Shown: piece by piece, positions 26,025 to 34,418 of the stretch
Numbering within the stretch: the first letter of the stretch is position 1
Layout of the letters: every line of letters begins with the position of its first letter
DNA from: Variovorax paradoxus
GTDB lineage: Bacteria; Pseudomonadota; Gammaproteobacteria; Burkholderiales; Burkholderiaceae_C
DNA: 64,000 nucleotides
Direction: 5' to 3'
NCBI RefSeq assembly: GCF_902712855.1
Contig: NZ_LR743508.1
Location: 434,001 to 498,000, forward strand
The notes under the pieces: generated by a model
What the model saw: only the letters and a program-made list of their open reading frames with translations
The model's database searches: none
Told to the model about the DNA's origin: nothing
Program-made: the position numbers and the translations under genes

Positions 26025-27107
26025 ATGCAAGCCGACATGCTCTTCAGCGCCGACTACGCCACGGCGCGCGACAAGTTCCGCGCGGCCTGCACCTTGCGCG
26101 GCCTCGAACCGCAGGCCTTCGTGCACCCGCTGGCGGGCGCGCAGGGCGAGCCGCTGGCGACCGACGTGGTGCGCGTGGGCCCGGCCGATGCCCGGCGCGT
26201 GCTGGTGCTGACCTCGGGCGTGCACGGGGTCGAGCTCTTCGCCGGCGCGGGCTGCCAGATCGACTGGCTGCTGACGCATGGCGCCTCCGACCTGCCGCGC
26301 GACACCGCCGTGGTGCTGGTGCATGCCATCAACCCGTGGGGCGCATCCTGGCTGCGGCGCTACACCGAAGACAACGTCGATCTCTGCCGCAACTTCATCG
26401 ACCACTCGGCCGCGCCGCCGTCGCCCGCCTACGCGCCGCTGCACGCGGCGATCGACCTCGATCCGGACGACGCCGATGCCGCAGCCCGGGGCGACGCGCT
26501 GCTCGCGGACTTCGCCGCCGCCAGGGGCGACGAAGCGCTCTACAACGCGCTGATGGCCGGCCAGTACGGCCTGCCGCACGGCATGGGCTTCGGCGGCCGG
26601 GCGCCGACATGGTCGCGGCTGGCCATCGAGGCGGTGCTGCGCCGCCATGGCGCCAGCGCCACCGATGTGTGCCTGGTCGACTACCACACCGGCCTGGGGC
26701 CGTACGGCTACGGCTCGATCGTGGCGCTGCAGCAGGGCGCGGACCTGGCGCGCATGCGCGAGGCTTTCGGCCGCTGGGTGGTCGCGGTGCACGAGAGCGA
26801 CGCTCCCGAAGACTTCGCGCCCGTCACCGGGCATTCCACGCCGGGCTACGAACGCGCACTGCCGCAGGCGCGCGTGACGGCCGCGGTGCTGGAGTTCGGC
26901 ACCGGGCGGCCGCAACGCATGCTCGATCTGCTGGTGCGCGACCAGCGCGAATGGGCCTCGGGCACGGGCCGGACGACGCTGTCGGAGGTGCGGCGCGAAC
27001 TGCTCGAATTCTTCTACCCCGAAGACGCCGCATGGCAGCGCGGCCTCGTCGACCAGTCGCGCCGGATCATCGGCATGGCGCTGCAGTTTCTCGCGCGCGC
27101 GCCCTGA
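26025..27107 (+). CDS. DUF2817/M14-like zinc carboxypeptidase-type hydrolase
   Basis: 360 aa. LVLTSGVHGVELFAGAGCQI carries the HxxE zinc motif of the M14/AstE-type fold (His, Glu). NPWGASWLRRYTEDNVDLCR, with Arg-Asn substrate residues, and VDYHTGLGPYGYG, with the third zinc His, follow. This is the DUF2817 branch, which probably cleaves an amide or peptide-like bond in the cytosol, since there is no signal peptide. It starts 2 nt after the Bug gene stop, so receptor and hydrolase are co-transcribed. The substrate may be the molecule bound by that receptor. Confidence 0.78.
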   Translation: MQADMLFSADYATARDKFRAACTLRGLEPQAFVHPLAGAQGEPLATDVVRVGPADARRVLVLTSGVHGVELFAGAGCQIDWLLTHGASDLPRDTAVVLVHAINPWGASWLRRYTEDNVDLCRNFIDHSAAPPSPAYAPLHAAIDLDPDDADAAARGDALLADFAAARGDEALYNALMAGQYGLPHGMGFGGRAPTWSRLAIEAVLRRHGASATDVCLVDYHTGLGPYGYGSIVALQQGADLARMREAFGRWVVAVHESDAPEDFAPVTGHSTPGYERALPQARVTAAVLEFGTGRPQRMLDLLVRDQREWASGTGRTTLSEVRRELLEFFYPEDAAWQRGLVDQSRRIIGMALQFLARAP

Positions 27108-27159
27108 AGTGCAGGCGTATGCTTGCGATCCTCGTCAACCAGGATCGGGGACCCTGCGC

Positions 27160-28134
27160 ATGGACATGCCATTCAGCCTGCCTTCCGCCTACGCGCTCGA
27201 ATCGGCGCGCAGTTGGGGGCGCACGCAGGGCCTCACGCTGACGCCCATCGGGCGGGCGCGCGGACGGCGCGAGTTCCTGTGCTTCCGCCCGGGCTTCTAC
27301 GTCGCGCTGGGGCATGTCGACCATGCCGAACCGAGCCGCGAGGTCTACCGCAGCGGCGACTTCATCAAGCTGCACTTCCGCCTCGAGGGCGAGAGCTTCG
27401 TCGGCCAGCCCGGCGCGCCTGCCGCGCAGACGGTCAGTGCGATGAGCGTGAGCACGCTGCTGCAGCCCCCCGGACTGGCCAAGGAAGAGTTCTTTGCCAG
27501 CGAAGTGCGCGAGCGCTCGGTCACGCTGTGCTGCTCGCGCAGCTTTCTCACGCAGGAACTGGGGCTGTCGGGCGAGGCGCTGAGCGGGCCGTTCGGCACC
27601 TTCGTGCGCGGCGAGCCGCAGCGCTTCGAGTTCATGCGCTTTCCGCTCGATGCCGTCCAGCATGGCATCTCGCTGGCGCTGCTGGGCGATTCGCAGGGCG
27701 ACGCTTTCCGTGGCCTCTATGCCGAGTCGAAGGCTTTCGAGCTGCTCCACACCTTCCTCACCCGGCGCTTCGACGATGCCGCCACCGACAGCACCGGCGG
27801 GCGTGCCCGCGAGCGGCTGGCCACGGTCAGGCGCTACATCGACGCGAACCTGCACGAACCGCTCGAGATGCGGCAGCTCGCGAGGCGTTTCGGATTCAGC
27901 GAGAGCCACCTCGCGCGCCGCTTCCGCGAGGCCTTCGGCCTTCCTCTTTTCGAATACGTCGGCCAGGCCCGGCTGGCGCGGGCGCGCACGCTCGTCGAGT
28001 CCGGCCGGCTCAGCATCTCGCAGATCGCGGCGGAAGCGGGCTACGGCCACGCCGCCAATTTCAGCACCGCATTCAAGCGGCAGTTCGGCATGACGCCGCA
28101 GGGCGCGCGCAAGGCTGCGCGCCAGGCCCACTGA
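27160..28134 (+). CDS. AraC-family transcriptional regulator
   Basis: 324 aa. The C-terminal 100 residues form the double helix-turn-helix: LEMRQLARRFGFSESHLARR, FEYVGQARLARARTLVESGR, and ISQIAAEAGYGHAANFSTAF followed by GMTPQGARK. The N-terminal part (about 1-200) lacks the AraC cupin signature and resembles the PchR/siderophore-type regulators in layout (FYVALGHVDH, then FIKLHFRLEGESF). It lies 52 nt after the hydrolase and 47 nt before a SnoaL-like gene on the same strand. Targets and ligand are unknown. Confidence 0.88.
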   Translation: MDMPFSLPSAYALESARSWGRTQGLTLTPIGRARGRREFLCFRPGFYVALGHVDHAEPSREVYRSGDFIKLHFRLEGESFVGQPGAPAAQTVSAMSVSTLLQPPGLAKEEFFASEVRERSVTLCCSRSFLTQELGLSGEALSGPFGTFVRGEPQRFEFMRFPLDAVQHGISLALLGDSQGDAFRGLYAESKAFELLHTFLTRRFDDAATDSTGGRARERLATVRRYIDANLHEPLEMRQLARRFGFSESHLARRFREAFGLPLFEYVGQARLARARTLVESGRLSISQIAAEAGYGHAANFSTAFKRQFGMTPQGARKAARQAH

Positions 28135-28181
28135 CACCCGCCCTGCACGCGTGCTTCGGCGCGCACGAATGGAGGTCGAAG

Positions 28182-28574
28182 ATGGAAGAACGAGACATCC
28201 GCGCGGCCATCGACCGGCACTGGGCCGCGTCGGCCGCGGGCGACCAGGACGCCGAGCACGAGATCTACCACGACGATGCCGTGTGCAGCTACCCGCAGTC
28301 GGGCGAGGCGATCCATGGCCGGCGCAACCTGCAGGCGCTGCGCAGCCATCACCCCGGCCGGCCGTCGGGCTTCGCTGTGCGCCGGATCGTCGGCCAGGGC
28401 GAGCTCTGGGTCACCGAGTACGCGATCGACTATCAGGGCCGGCGCGCGTACACCGTGAGCATCATGGAATTCTGCGACGGCAAGGTGTCGTGCGAGACCC
28501 AGTACTTCGCCGACCCGTTCGATGCGCCGGCCTGGCGCAGCCAGTGGGTCGAGCTGGCGCCGGCAGGCGGCTGA
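28182..28574 (+). CDS. SnoaL-like/NTF2-fold protein
   Basis: 130 aa alpha+beta cone: IRAAIDRHWAASAAGDQDAE, YHDDAVCSYPQSGEAIHGRR, WVTEYAIDYQGRRAYTVSIM, and YFADPFDAPAWRSQW at the end. The motif order is that of small polyketide-cyclase-like SnoaL proteins. The start has GGAGGTCGAAG immediately upstream, a strong ribosome site. It follows the AraC gene. It may be a dehydratase/isomerase or a ligand-binding protein; no catalytic residues can be assigned with confidence. Confidence 0.8.
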   Translation: MEERDIRAAIDRHWAASAAGDQDAEHEIYHDDAVCSYPQSGEAIHGRRNLQALRSHHPGRPSGFAVRRIVGQGELWVTEYAIDYQGRRAYTVSIMEFCDGKVSCETQYFADPFDAPAWRSQWVELAPAGG

Positions 28575-28694
28575 CCGCCCGGCCGCAGCAGCAGCAGCAC
28601 TGCGGCGTGCACCGTGTCCGGAGGACGGTTCGCGAGAAGCAGCGAGCCTGCCCGCGAACGCGTCAGGGAAAGCCCGCACGCGCCTTTGCGGCGG

Positions 28695-28751
28695 CGACAA
28701 AGCTGCTTTTCACACCTTGCAGCACCCCGCCGGAACCCCGTCGATAGACTG
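28695..28751 (+). promoter_or_regulatory. Family 4 promoter upstream of the second Bug receptor
   Basis: GACAAAG-CTG-CTTTTCAC (near 28696-28712) is an imperfect copy of the dyad at 22144, sharing AAAGCTGCTTT. Its AAAG (28699) is exactly 45 nt before ATAGACTG (28744-28751), the same spacing and the same box as the RidA promoter. The predicted transcript would start near 28757, giving about a 50-nt leader before the Bug ATG at 28806. The rest of the 231-nt gap before this gene shows nothing else I can name. Confidence 0.65.
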
Positions 28752-28805
28752 CCCCGGCGGGCCTGGCGCACAGCCTTCGAGCCCGTCCACAAGACCGGAG
28801 ACGAC

Positions 28806-29765
28806 ATGATTCATCGAAAGCTCATCGCCCCGCTGCTGCTCGGGCTGGCCATGGTGGCCGGCGCGGCCCACGCACAGCAGCCCATCCGCATGGTCGTGCC
28901 GTTCGCGGCCGGGGGCGGCACCGACCAGTACGTGCGCCTGCTGGCCTCCGAGCTCGCGAAGAAGGGCACGCAGATCATCGTGGAGAACAAGCCCGGCGCC
29001 AGCGGCATCGTGGCCGCCGACTACGTGGCGCGCTCGCGGCCCGACGGGCTCACGGTGCTGGTGTCGTCGCTCGGCACGCTGGCCAACAACACGGTGCTGT
29101 ACGACAAGCTCCCGTACGACCCCAAGAAGGACTTCGCGCCGGTCTCGCAGATCGGCTACCAGCCGGCCATCATCGTCGGGCGCGTCGACCTGCCCTACAA
29201 GAACATCAAGGAGATGGTGGCCTACGCCAAGGCCAATCCCGGCAAGATCAACCGCGGCTCGCCGGGCGAAGCCATCCTGACCAACCTGGCACCGCTGAAC
29301 TTCGAGCGCACGCACGGCTACAGCACCGTGCACGTGCCCTTCAACGGCGACGCGCCGGCCGTGCAGGCGCTGCTGAGCAACACCATCGACATCCATGGCA
29401 CATCGCTGACGGGGTCGCTGTCGCTGATCCAGGCCGGCAAGCTGCGCGTGCTCGGCGTGATGGACAGCCAGCGCCTGCCGCAGGTGCCCGACGCGCAGAC
29501 CTTCAAGGAGCAGGGCTACGACTTCGAGGCCGTGCTCTGGTACTCGCTCTCGGTGCCGTCGGGCACGCCGGCCGATTCGATCCGCCGCCTGAACAAGGCC
29601 GTGAACGAAGTCATCGCGCAGCCCGACTTCGTGACCCGCGCACGCGCCATGGGAATGGAGCCGCGCGGCGGCACGCCGGAGGAACTCGCGAAATTCGTGC
29701 AGACCGAGTTCGAACGCTGGGTGCCGATGCTCAAGAGCCTGAACCTGCCGAAGCAGTCGCACTGA
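28806..29765 (+). CDS. Bug-family (TTT) substrate-binding receptor
   Basis: 319 aa. Sec signal peptide MIHRKLIAPLLLGLAMVAG, then AAHAQ with cleavage after AHA. The mature part starts QPIRMVVPFAAGGGTDQYVR, followed by QIIVENKPGASGIVAADYVA, YDPKKDFAPVSQIGY and ADSIRRLNKAVNEVIAQPDF, all Bug-family landmarks. It is a periplasmic carboxylate receptor without adjacent transporter genes. A family 4 site upstream suggests it feeds the same pathway as the LLM operon. It converges with the STAND ATPase gene. Confidence 0.92.
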   Translation: MIHRKLIAPLLLGLAMVAGAAHAQQPIRMVVPFAAGGGTDQYVRLLASELAKKGTQIIVENKPGASGIVAADYVARSRPDGLTVLVSSLGTLANNTVLYDKLPYDPKKDFAPVSQIGYQPAIIVGRVDLPYKNIKEMVAYAKANPGKINRGSPGEAILTNLAPLNFERTHGYSTVHVPFNGDAPAVQALLSNTIDIHGTSLTGSLSLIQAGKLRVLGVMDSQRLPQVPDAQTFKEQGYDFEAVLWYSLSVPSGTPADSIRRLNKAVNEVIAQPDFVTRARAMGMEPRGGTPEELAKFVQTEFERWVPMLKSLNLPKQSH

Positions 29766-29770
29766 ATCAC

Positions 29771-29785
29771 GCCGGGCGACCCGGC
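29771..29785. terminator. Possible weak bidirectional stem-loop between convergent genes
   Basis: GCCGGG-CGA-CCCGGC forms a 6-bp perfect stem with a 3-nt loop in the 34-nt gap between the Bug gene (plus strand) and the STAND ATPase gene (minus strand). There is no T-run on either side, so rho-independent termination is doubtful. Position between converging genes is the main support. Confidence 0.3.
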
Positions 29786-29799
29786 ACGAAGCGGCTTTC

Positions 29800-32538
29800 C
29801 TACGCCGCCTTCGCGTCGCGCAGCGTGTCCAGCGCCCCCGCCGCGCGCCGCTCCCAGGCCACCGCGCCCTGCGCGCGCGCGAGGTCGAGCGAGCGCCGGT
29901 ACAGCGCCTCGGCTTCCGAGGCATGGCCCTGCCGCGCATGCCGCAGGCCCGCCGCGCGGTAGACCTCGGCAGCGCTCCACTGCCCGCCGCCACGCATCGC
30001 GCGGGCCACCAGCCGGCCGTCGACCCATTCATCGCAGAAGGTGACGAGCATCTCGCTGCGGGGGTCGTCCATCTTCGCGAGCCGGCCGGCCACCTCGCGC
30101 ACGTGCGCGCCCCGGTCGACCACCTCCTCCAGCCTGAGCGCATCGTCGTAGCACTGCGCCCATTCGTGCCAGTAGTCGAAGCCCTTGGCCTGCGTCTCGC
30201 GCAGCATCGTGTCGACCCAGGCGCGCGCCACCGCGCGCTCCTGGGCCCAGATCGCCACGGGGCAGATCCAGAACAGGGCCACGCACAGCGACATCGCGTG
30301 GCCGAGCGCCGCGGCCTCGTCCATGCACCGCACCGCCATGGCCATGGCGAGGCGCGCGTCGCCCTCGATCCACAGCGTGCGCGCCAGGATGGCCATGGCC
30401 GTGGTGCGCGCATCGGGCTGGAAGGTGTTGCCCTGGTTGCGCCGCGTCGCGCCGTCGACATCCATCGCCGCCTCGGCGTGCGTGCGGGCGTCGGCCAGCT
30501 CGCCGCAGAAGAAGCTGGCCAGCGCCAGCATGCGGTGCGACAGGTTGCGCGCGACCTCGCTCTCGGACTGCATGGCGTAGGCGCTCAGCCCCTGGGCATG
30601 GGTCAGCGCCGACGGGTAGTCGCCGCGGGTGACGTTGAGCGCGCACAGGCCCCAGCGGGCCTGGAACTCGAGGCTGCCGACCCTGAACTGCAGCGCGGTC
30701 TCGAGCGCGCGCTCGCAGGCCTGCGTCATGTCGGCCACGCTGCCGCCGGTGTGCCACAGTGCGTTGTAGAGCGCCAGCTGCAGCCAGCCGGCCGTCAGCA
30801 GGTCGGGCTGCGGCAGCGCCCGCACGTAGTCCAGCGCCGCCTGCACGCGATCGCGGTACTCGCCCACCTCCGAGAGGCGGAACCACAGCGGCGCGGAGGC
30901 GATGGTGAGCGCGCCGGCGATGGCCGTGTCCTCGCGCTGCGCGAGACTGGCATCGAGCGCGGCGCGCACGTCGTCGAGCAGCCCGCCGTAGCGCTGCAGC
31001 CATTCGTGCGCATCAAGCAACGCCAGGTCGGCGGTGGCGCTGCCCATCAGGTCCTGCATCAGCCGCGCGTGCCGCCGCGACACCATCTCGTGCTCGCCCG
31101 CGCGCACCAGCAGCACGTGGGCATAGCTGCGCGTGGTGTCCAGCAGCCGGTAGGGGGCGTGCGCCTCGCTGCCGGGGTCGTAGACCACGAGCGACTTGCC
31201 GGCGAGCGAGATCAGCGCGTCGGAGGCGACGTCGGGGTCGAGTTCGTTCGCGACCACGCCGAGCGCGGCCTCGACGTCGAAGTGCGCGCGGAAGACCGAC
31301 AGCATGCGAAAGAGCAGCAGCTCGGACGGGTTGAGCAGGCCGATGCTCCAGTCGAGCGTGGCGGCGAGCGTGCGCTGCCGCGGCAGCGCGGGATGCCGCA
31401 GCGCCGAATGCAGGCGCATGTGGTCGTTCAGCCTGAACGCGAGATCGCTCGCGGCCTGCGCGCCCAGCCGCGCCGCGACCAGCTCGATGGCCAGGGGGAT
31501 GCCGTCGACCTGCCGGCAGATCCGCGACAGCGGCCCGCCGCTCGCGTCGTCGAAGGCACCGGCGCCGGCCGCGTGGGCGCGCTCGACCAGCAGCTGCACC
31601 GCGGGCGAATGCAGTGCTTCGGCCAGCGAGGCCGGCGCCTGCTTCTGCACGGCCAGCGGCTGCAGCCGCAGCACATGCTCGCCCTCCACGCGCAGCACTT
31701 CGCGGCTGGTGGCGAAGATGCGCAGGTTCGGCAACGCCACCAGGAAGCGGTGCAGCAGCGGCGCCAGCGTCTCGATCACGTGTTCGCAGTTGTCGACCAG
31801 CAGCAGCGCCGACGCGTTCTCCAGCCGCTGGACGATGGCCTGCTCGATGTCGGGCACGCCGCCGCGCACGCCGATGGCGCGCGCCATGGTGGTCAGCACG
31901 TGGTCCTGCGAGGTGAGCGGCGCGAGATCGATGAAGCGCACCGCGCATGCGTGGCGCTCGCGGTAGCGGTCGGCCACGCGCACCGCGACGCAGGTCTTGC
32001 CCACGCCGCCCGCGCCCACCAGCGTGACCAGACGGTGGCTCGAGAGCATGGCGAGCAGGCGTTCCATTTCCGCGTCGCGGCCGATCAGCTTCGTGAAGCG
32101 CGCCGGCAGTCCGGCGGGCGCGGCCTCGTCGCTCTCGTGCGCATGCTCCGCCAGGGAGCCGTTCGACCGGACGACTTCGCGCCGGACCCGGCCCCGGAAG
32201 CAATAGCCGCGCAGCGGAATGTTCGATATCCACTCGAGGCAGCCGTTGCCGTCGTCGGGTTCGCCGAGCGCCTTGCGCAGGATCGACATGTGCACGCGCA
32301 CGCTGGCTTCTTCGACCACCACGTCGGGCCACACCGCCGCAAGCAACTGGTCCTTGCTCACGATCTCGCCCGCGCGCTTCAGCAGTTCGAGCAACAGGCC
32401 GTAGGCCCGCGAGCCCAGCCGCACCGGCCGGCCGTGGCGCTCGAGCCGGCGCTGGTCTTCGCGCAGCACGAACGAACCGAAGCGCCAGGCGATCGCGCCG
32501 CCGGCATCGGTTGCAGCGGCTGCGTCGGCTTCAGGCAC
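29800..32538 (-). CDS. Winged-helix STAND (NB-ARC-like) ATPase regulator with TPR-type C-terminus
   Basis: 912 aa from GTG 32538, which overlaps the upstream LuxR stop by 8 nt; this start matches the N-terminus of the paralogue at 49746. The domains are an OmpR/PhoB-type winged helix (about 18-118; GEIVSKDQLLAAVWPDVVVE, then ISNIPLRGYCF), a STAND NTPase with Walker A GAGGVGKT (175-182) and Walker B LLLVDN (245-250), and ATSREVLRVEGEH. A helical TPR-like region from about 500 follows. It is probably an ATP-driven, ligand-gated transcription activator of the AfsR/MalT class. It sits third in an operon with two LuxR-type response regulators. Confidence 0.85.
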   Translation of the reverse strand: MPEADAAAATDAGGAIAWRFGSFVLREDQRRLERHGRPVRLGSRAYGLLLELLKRAGEIVSKDQLLAAVWPDVVVEEASVRVHMSILRKALGEPDDGNGCLEWISNIPLRGYCFRGRVRREVVRSNGSLAEHAHESDEAAPAGLPARFTKLIGRDAEMERLLAMLSSHRLVTLVGAGGVGKTCVAVRVADRYRERHACAVRFIDLAPLTSQDHVLTTMARAIGVRGGVPDIEQAIVQRLENASALLLVDNCEHVIETLAPLLHRFLVALPNLRIFATSREVLRVEGEHVLRLQPLAVQKQAPASLAEALHSPAVQLLVERAHAAGAGAFDDASGGPLSRICRQVDGIPLAIELVAARLGAQAASDLAFRLNDHMRLHSALRHPALPRQRTLAATLDWSIGLLNPSELLLFRMLSVFRAHFDVEAALGVVANELDPDVASDALISLAGKSLVVYDPGSEAHAPYRLLDTTRSYAHVLLVRAGEHEMVSRRHARLMQDLMGSATADLALLDAHEWLQRYGGLLDDVRAALDASLAQREDTAIAGALTIASAPLWFRLSEVGEYRDRVQAALDYVRALPQPDLLTAGWLQLALYNALWHTGGSVADMTQACERALETALQFRVGSLEFQARWGLCALNVTRGDYPSALTHAQGLSAYAMQSESEVARNLSHRMLALASFFCGELADARTHAEAAMDVDGATRRNQGNTFQPDARTTAMAILARTLWIEGDARLAMAMAVRCMDEAAALGHAMSLCVALFWICPVAIWAQERAVARAWVDTMLRETQAKGFDYWHEWAQCYDDALRLEEVVDRGAHVREVAGRLAKMDDPRSEMLVTFCDEWVDGRLVARAMRGGGQWSAAEVYRAAGLRHARQGHASEAEALYRRSLDLARAQGAVAWERRAAGALDTLRDAKAA

Positions 32539-33145
32539 GGACCAGCCCGCGCTGCGTTGCCTTGACCGCCACCTGCGCACGCGAGCTGGCGTGCAGCTTC
32601 TCGCAGATGCGCGAGACATGCGCCTTCACGGTGTTGGCCGAAATGTCGAGCTTGCGCGCGATGCCCTTGTTGCAATCGCCCTTCACGAGGAAGCGCAGAA
32701 CGTCTTCCTCGCGCGCCGTGAGCCAGGTGCGCGGCGGGCTGCTCTCGAACAGCATCGCCGCGCGCTTGCAGAGGTAGCGCGAGCCGCCGCGCGCCACATG
32801 GCGGATGGCATCCATCAGCTCGAAGGGATTGGCGTCCTGCAGAAGGTAGCCGTGCACGCCGCCGTGGATCGCCTGCAGGACCTCGCCCTCCTTGTCGCGG
32901 CGCGTCATGACGACGATGCGCGGGCCGGTGCCGGCCGCGCCCGCCGCCGCCGCCGCGGCCAGCAGTCCCAGGGCGCATGCGTAGTCGGCCACGATCACGT
33001 CGGCCACGTCATGGCGGATGTCCGCCGGGCCGGGCCCCGCATGGACGTCGAAGTCGGGCTCCTGGCCGATGAGTGCGACGAGGCCGGCCATGACGAGCAG
33101 GTCTTCATGGCAGACGCGGATGGTGAGTTGGGGTGGTCTTGTCAT
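32531..33145 (-). CDS. NarL/LuxR-type response regulator with degenerate receiver (1)
   Basis: 204 aa. The receiver (about 8-125) keeps an Asp in DVIVADYACA, but the conserved Lys of the usual GYLLKD motif is Gln (GYLLQDANPFELMDAI). The output domain is a LuxR helix-turn-helix: WLTAREEDVLRFLVKGDCNK, then ISANTVKAHVSRICEKL. No histidine kinase is encoded beside it. It lies between the second LuxR gene (27 nt upstream) and the STAND gene (8-nt overlap). Without the Lys, phosphorylation-driven switching may be altered; it may respond to another cue. Confidence 0.85.
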   Translation of the reverse strand: MTRPPQLTIRVCHEDLLVMAGLVALIGQEPDFDVHAGPGPADIRHDVADVIVADYACALGLLAAAAAAGAAGTGPRIVVMTRRDKEGEVLQAIHGGVHGYLLQDANPFELMDAIRHVARGGSRYLCKRAAMLFESSPPRTWLTAREEDVLRFLVKGDCNKGIARKLDISANTVKAHVSRICEKLHASSRAQVAVKATQRGLVRA

Positions 33146-33172
33146 GGCAGTGAGGTGTCTCGTTCAAGGGGT

Positions 33173-33817
33173 TCAGGACGCCAGCGAGGTGTCGGCATGC
33201 GGCGGCTCTTCGTCCATCAGGAGGCCGCGACGCATCGCCTCGGCGATCGCGCCGGTGCGCGTCGGCTCGCCGAGCTTCGCCAGGATCGCCTTCACATGCG
33301 TCTTGACGGTGCCTTCGCCGATGCCCAGCAGCCGGCCGATGTCCTTGTTGCTCAGCCCGCGTGCCATCAGCTGCAGCACCTCGAGCTCGCGGGCCGTCGG
33401 GATGGCCTGCGCCAGGGTGTCCAGCAGCCGCTCGGCCACCGAGCGCGACAGATACCTGCGTCCGGCGGCCACGGTGCGCACCGCGTCCGACAGCTCGTTG
33501 GCCGAGCAGTCCTGAAGCAGGTAGCCGCGAACGCCCGCGTCGACGGCGCGGCGGATCTGCCAGCTGCGGTCCTGGTCGGTGACGACGAGGAACGACGCCG
33601 CCTTCGGGCGCCGGCCCACAGGCGGACGTACCGGCGCGGTGGCGCGCAGCACGCCGGTGGCGTAGTCGGTCACGAGCACGTCGGCCGCCTCGGGGCTCCC
33701 GGCCTGCACGGTGAAGTCGGTGCTGGCGCGCAGCAGCGATGCGATGCCGGTGGAAACGTAGGGGTCGTGGTGCGCGATCGCCACGTTGATCTGGGGGGCA
33801 TGGGCCATTGCGGTCAT
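33173..33817 (-). CDS. NarL/LuxR-type response regulator with degenerate receiver (2)
   Basis: 214 aa. It is a paralogue of the neighbouring regulator: receiver Asp in DVLVTDYATGVL, again LLQD instead of LLKD (GYLLQDCSANELSDAVRTVA), and a reduced acidic pair at the N-terminus (AHHDPY). The LuxR output domain reads IPTARELEVLQLMARGLSNK, then IGEGTVKTHVKAILAKL. It is the first gene of the LuxR-LuxR-STAND operon. A 31-nt family 3 element lies 55 nt upstream of its ATG (33817; an in-frame ATG at 33808 is possible). Confidence 0.85.
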   Translation of the reverse strand: MTAMAHAPQINVAIAHHDPYVSTGIASLLRASTDFTVQAGSPEAADVLVTDYATGVLRATAPVRPPVGRRPKAASFLVVTDQDRSWQIRRAVDAGVRGYLLQDCSANELSDAVRTVAAGRRYLSRSVAERLLDTLAQAIPTARELEVLQLMARGLSNKDIGRLLGIGEGTVKTHVKAILAKLGEPTRTGAIAEAMRRGLLMDEEPPHADTSLAS

Positions 33818-33871
33818 GGGCGCGATTCCTTCTGAAGTCCTGGAGCAAGTCTGCGCAAACGCCGCTCCGCA

Positions 33872-33902
33872 GGCCAGTTAAACCCTGTCAATCCTTGTTA
33901 TG
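33872..33902 (-). promoter_or_regulatory. Family 3 31-nt element upstream of the LuxR/STAND operon
   Basis: On the minus strand it reads CATAACAAGG-ATTGACAGGG-TTTAACTGGCC. A second copy with 27 of 31 identical bases and the same orientation to its gene lies at 53992-54022 before the LysR gene. Three related 7-mers (CATAACA, ATTGACA, TTTAACT) recur about every 10 nt, one helical turn, as expected for a direct-repeat operator of an OmpR/PhoB-type winged helix. TTGACA could also serve as a -35, but no good -10 follows at 16-18 nt. Confidence 0.65.
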
Positions 33903-33915
33903 GGGGCGCGCCGGG

Positions 33916-34410
33916 CTACGGCGCCAGCGCCACGATGCTGGCGATGCCGCTGCGGGTCATCTTGGCGTAGGGGCAGAAGCGCTCGGTGCTGCGCACGAGT
34001 TCCTCGGCCAGGCTGCGCTCGACGCCGGGCAGATGGATCAGCACGTTGGCTGTGAGCATGAAGAGCCCGTCCATCGGGTCGCGCCCGAACGCCACCGCCA
34101 CTTCCACGCGGGCATCGCGCACCGCGATCCTGTTGCGCGTGGCCAGCAGCGTCAGCGCACCGTGGAAGCACGCGGCGAAGGCCGCGGCGAACAACTGCTC
34201 GGGGTTGGTGCCGCCGCCCTTGCCGCCGAGTTCGGACGGAAGTCGCAGCTCGACGTCGAGGCTGCCGTCGTCGGAGCGCGCCACGCCCGAGGCGCGCCCG
34301 TGCCCCGCCTCGCCGCCGCTCACCGTGACCTTCGTCGAGTAGATAGGCTGGAACTCCGGCCCGGTGTAGCGGTTCAGGATGCTGACCGGAGGCGCTTGCA
34401 AGGAGCCCAT
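33916..34410 (-). CDS. Ohr/OsmC-type thiol peroxidase
   Basis: 164 aa. Both redox cysteines are present: Cys81 in FAAAFAACFHGALTL and Cys146 in RFCPYAKMTRSG. The length, the CPY motif and GGGTNPEQLFAA place it in the Ohr branch, which reduces organic and fatty-acid hydroperoxides using lipoylated partners. The ATG at 34410 has AGGAG 6-7 nt upstream. It is the last gene of a run with cytochrome c (8 nt upstream) and YceI. It resembles the second Ohr-like protein at 42806. Confidence 0.87.
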   Translation of the reverse strand: MGSLQAPPVSILNRYTGPEFQPIYSTKVTVSGGEAGHGRASGVARSDDGSLDVELRLPSELGGKGGGTNPEQLFAAAFAACFHGALTLLATRNRIAVRDARVEVAVAFGRDPMDGLFMLTANVLIHLPGVERSLAEELVRSTERFCPYAKMTRSGIASIVALAP

Positions 34411-34418
34411 GGCGCGGC

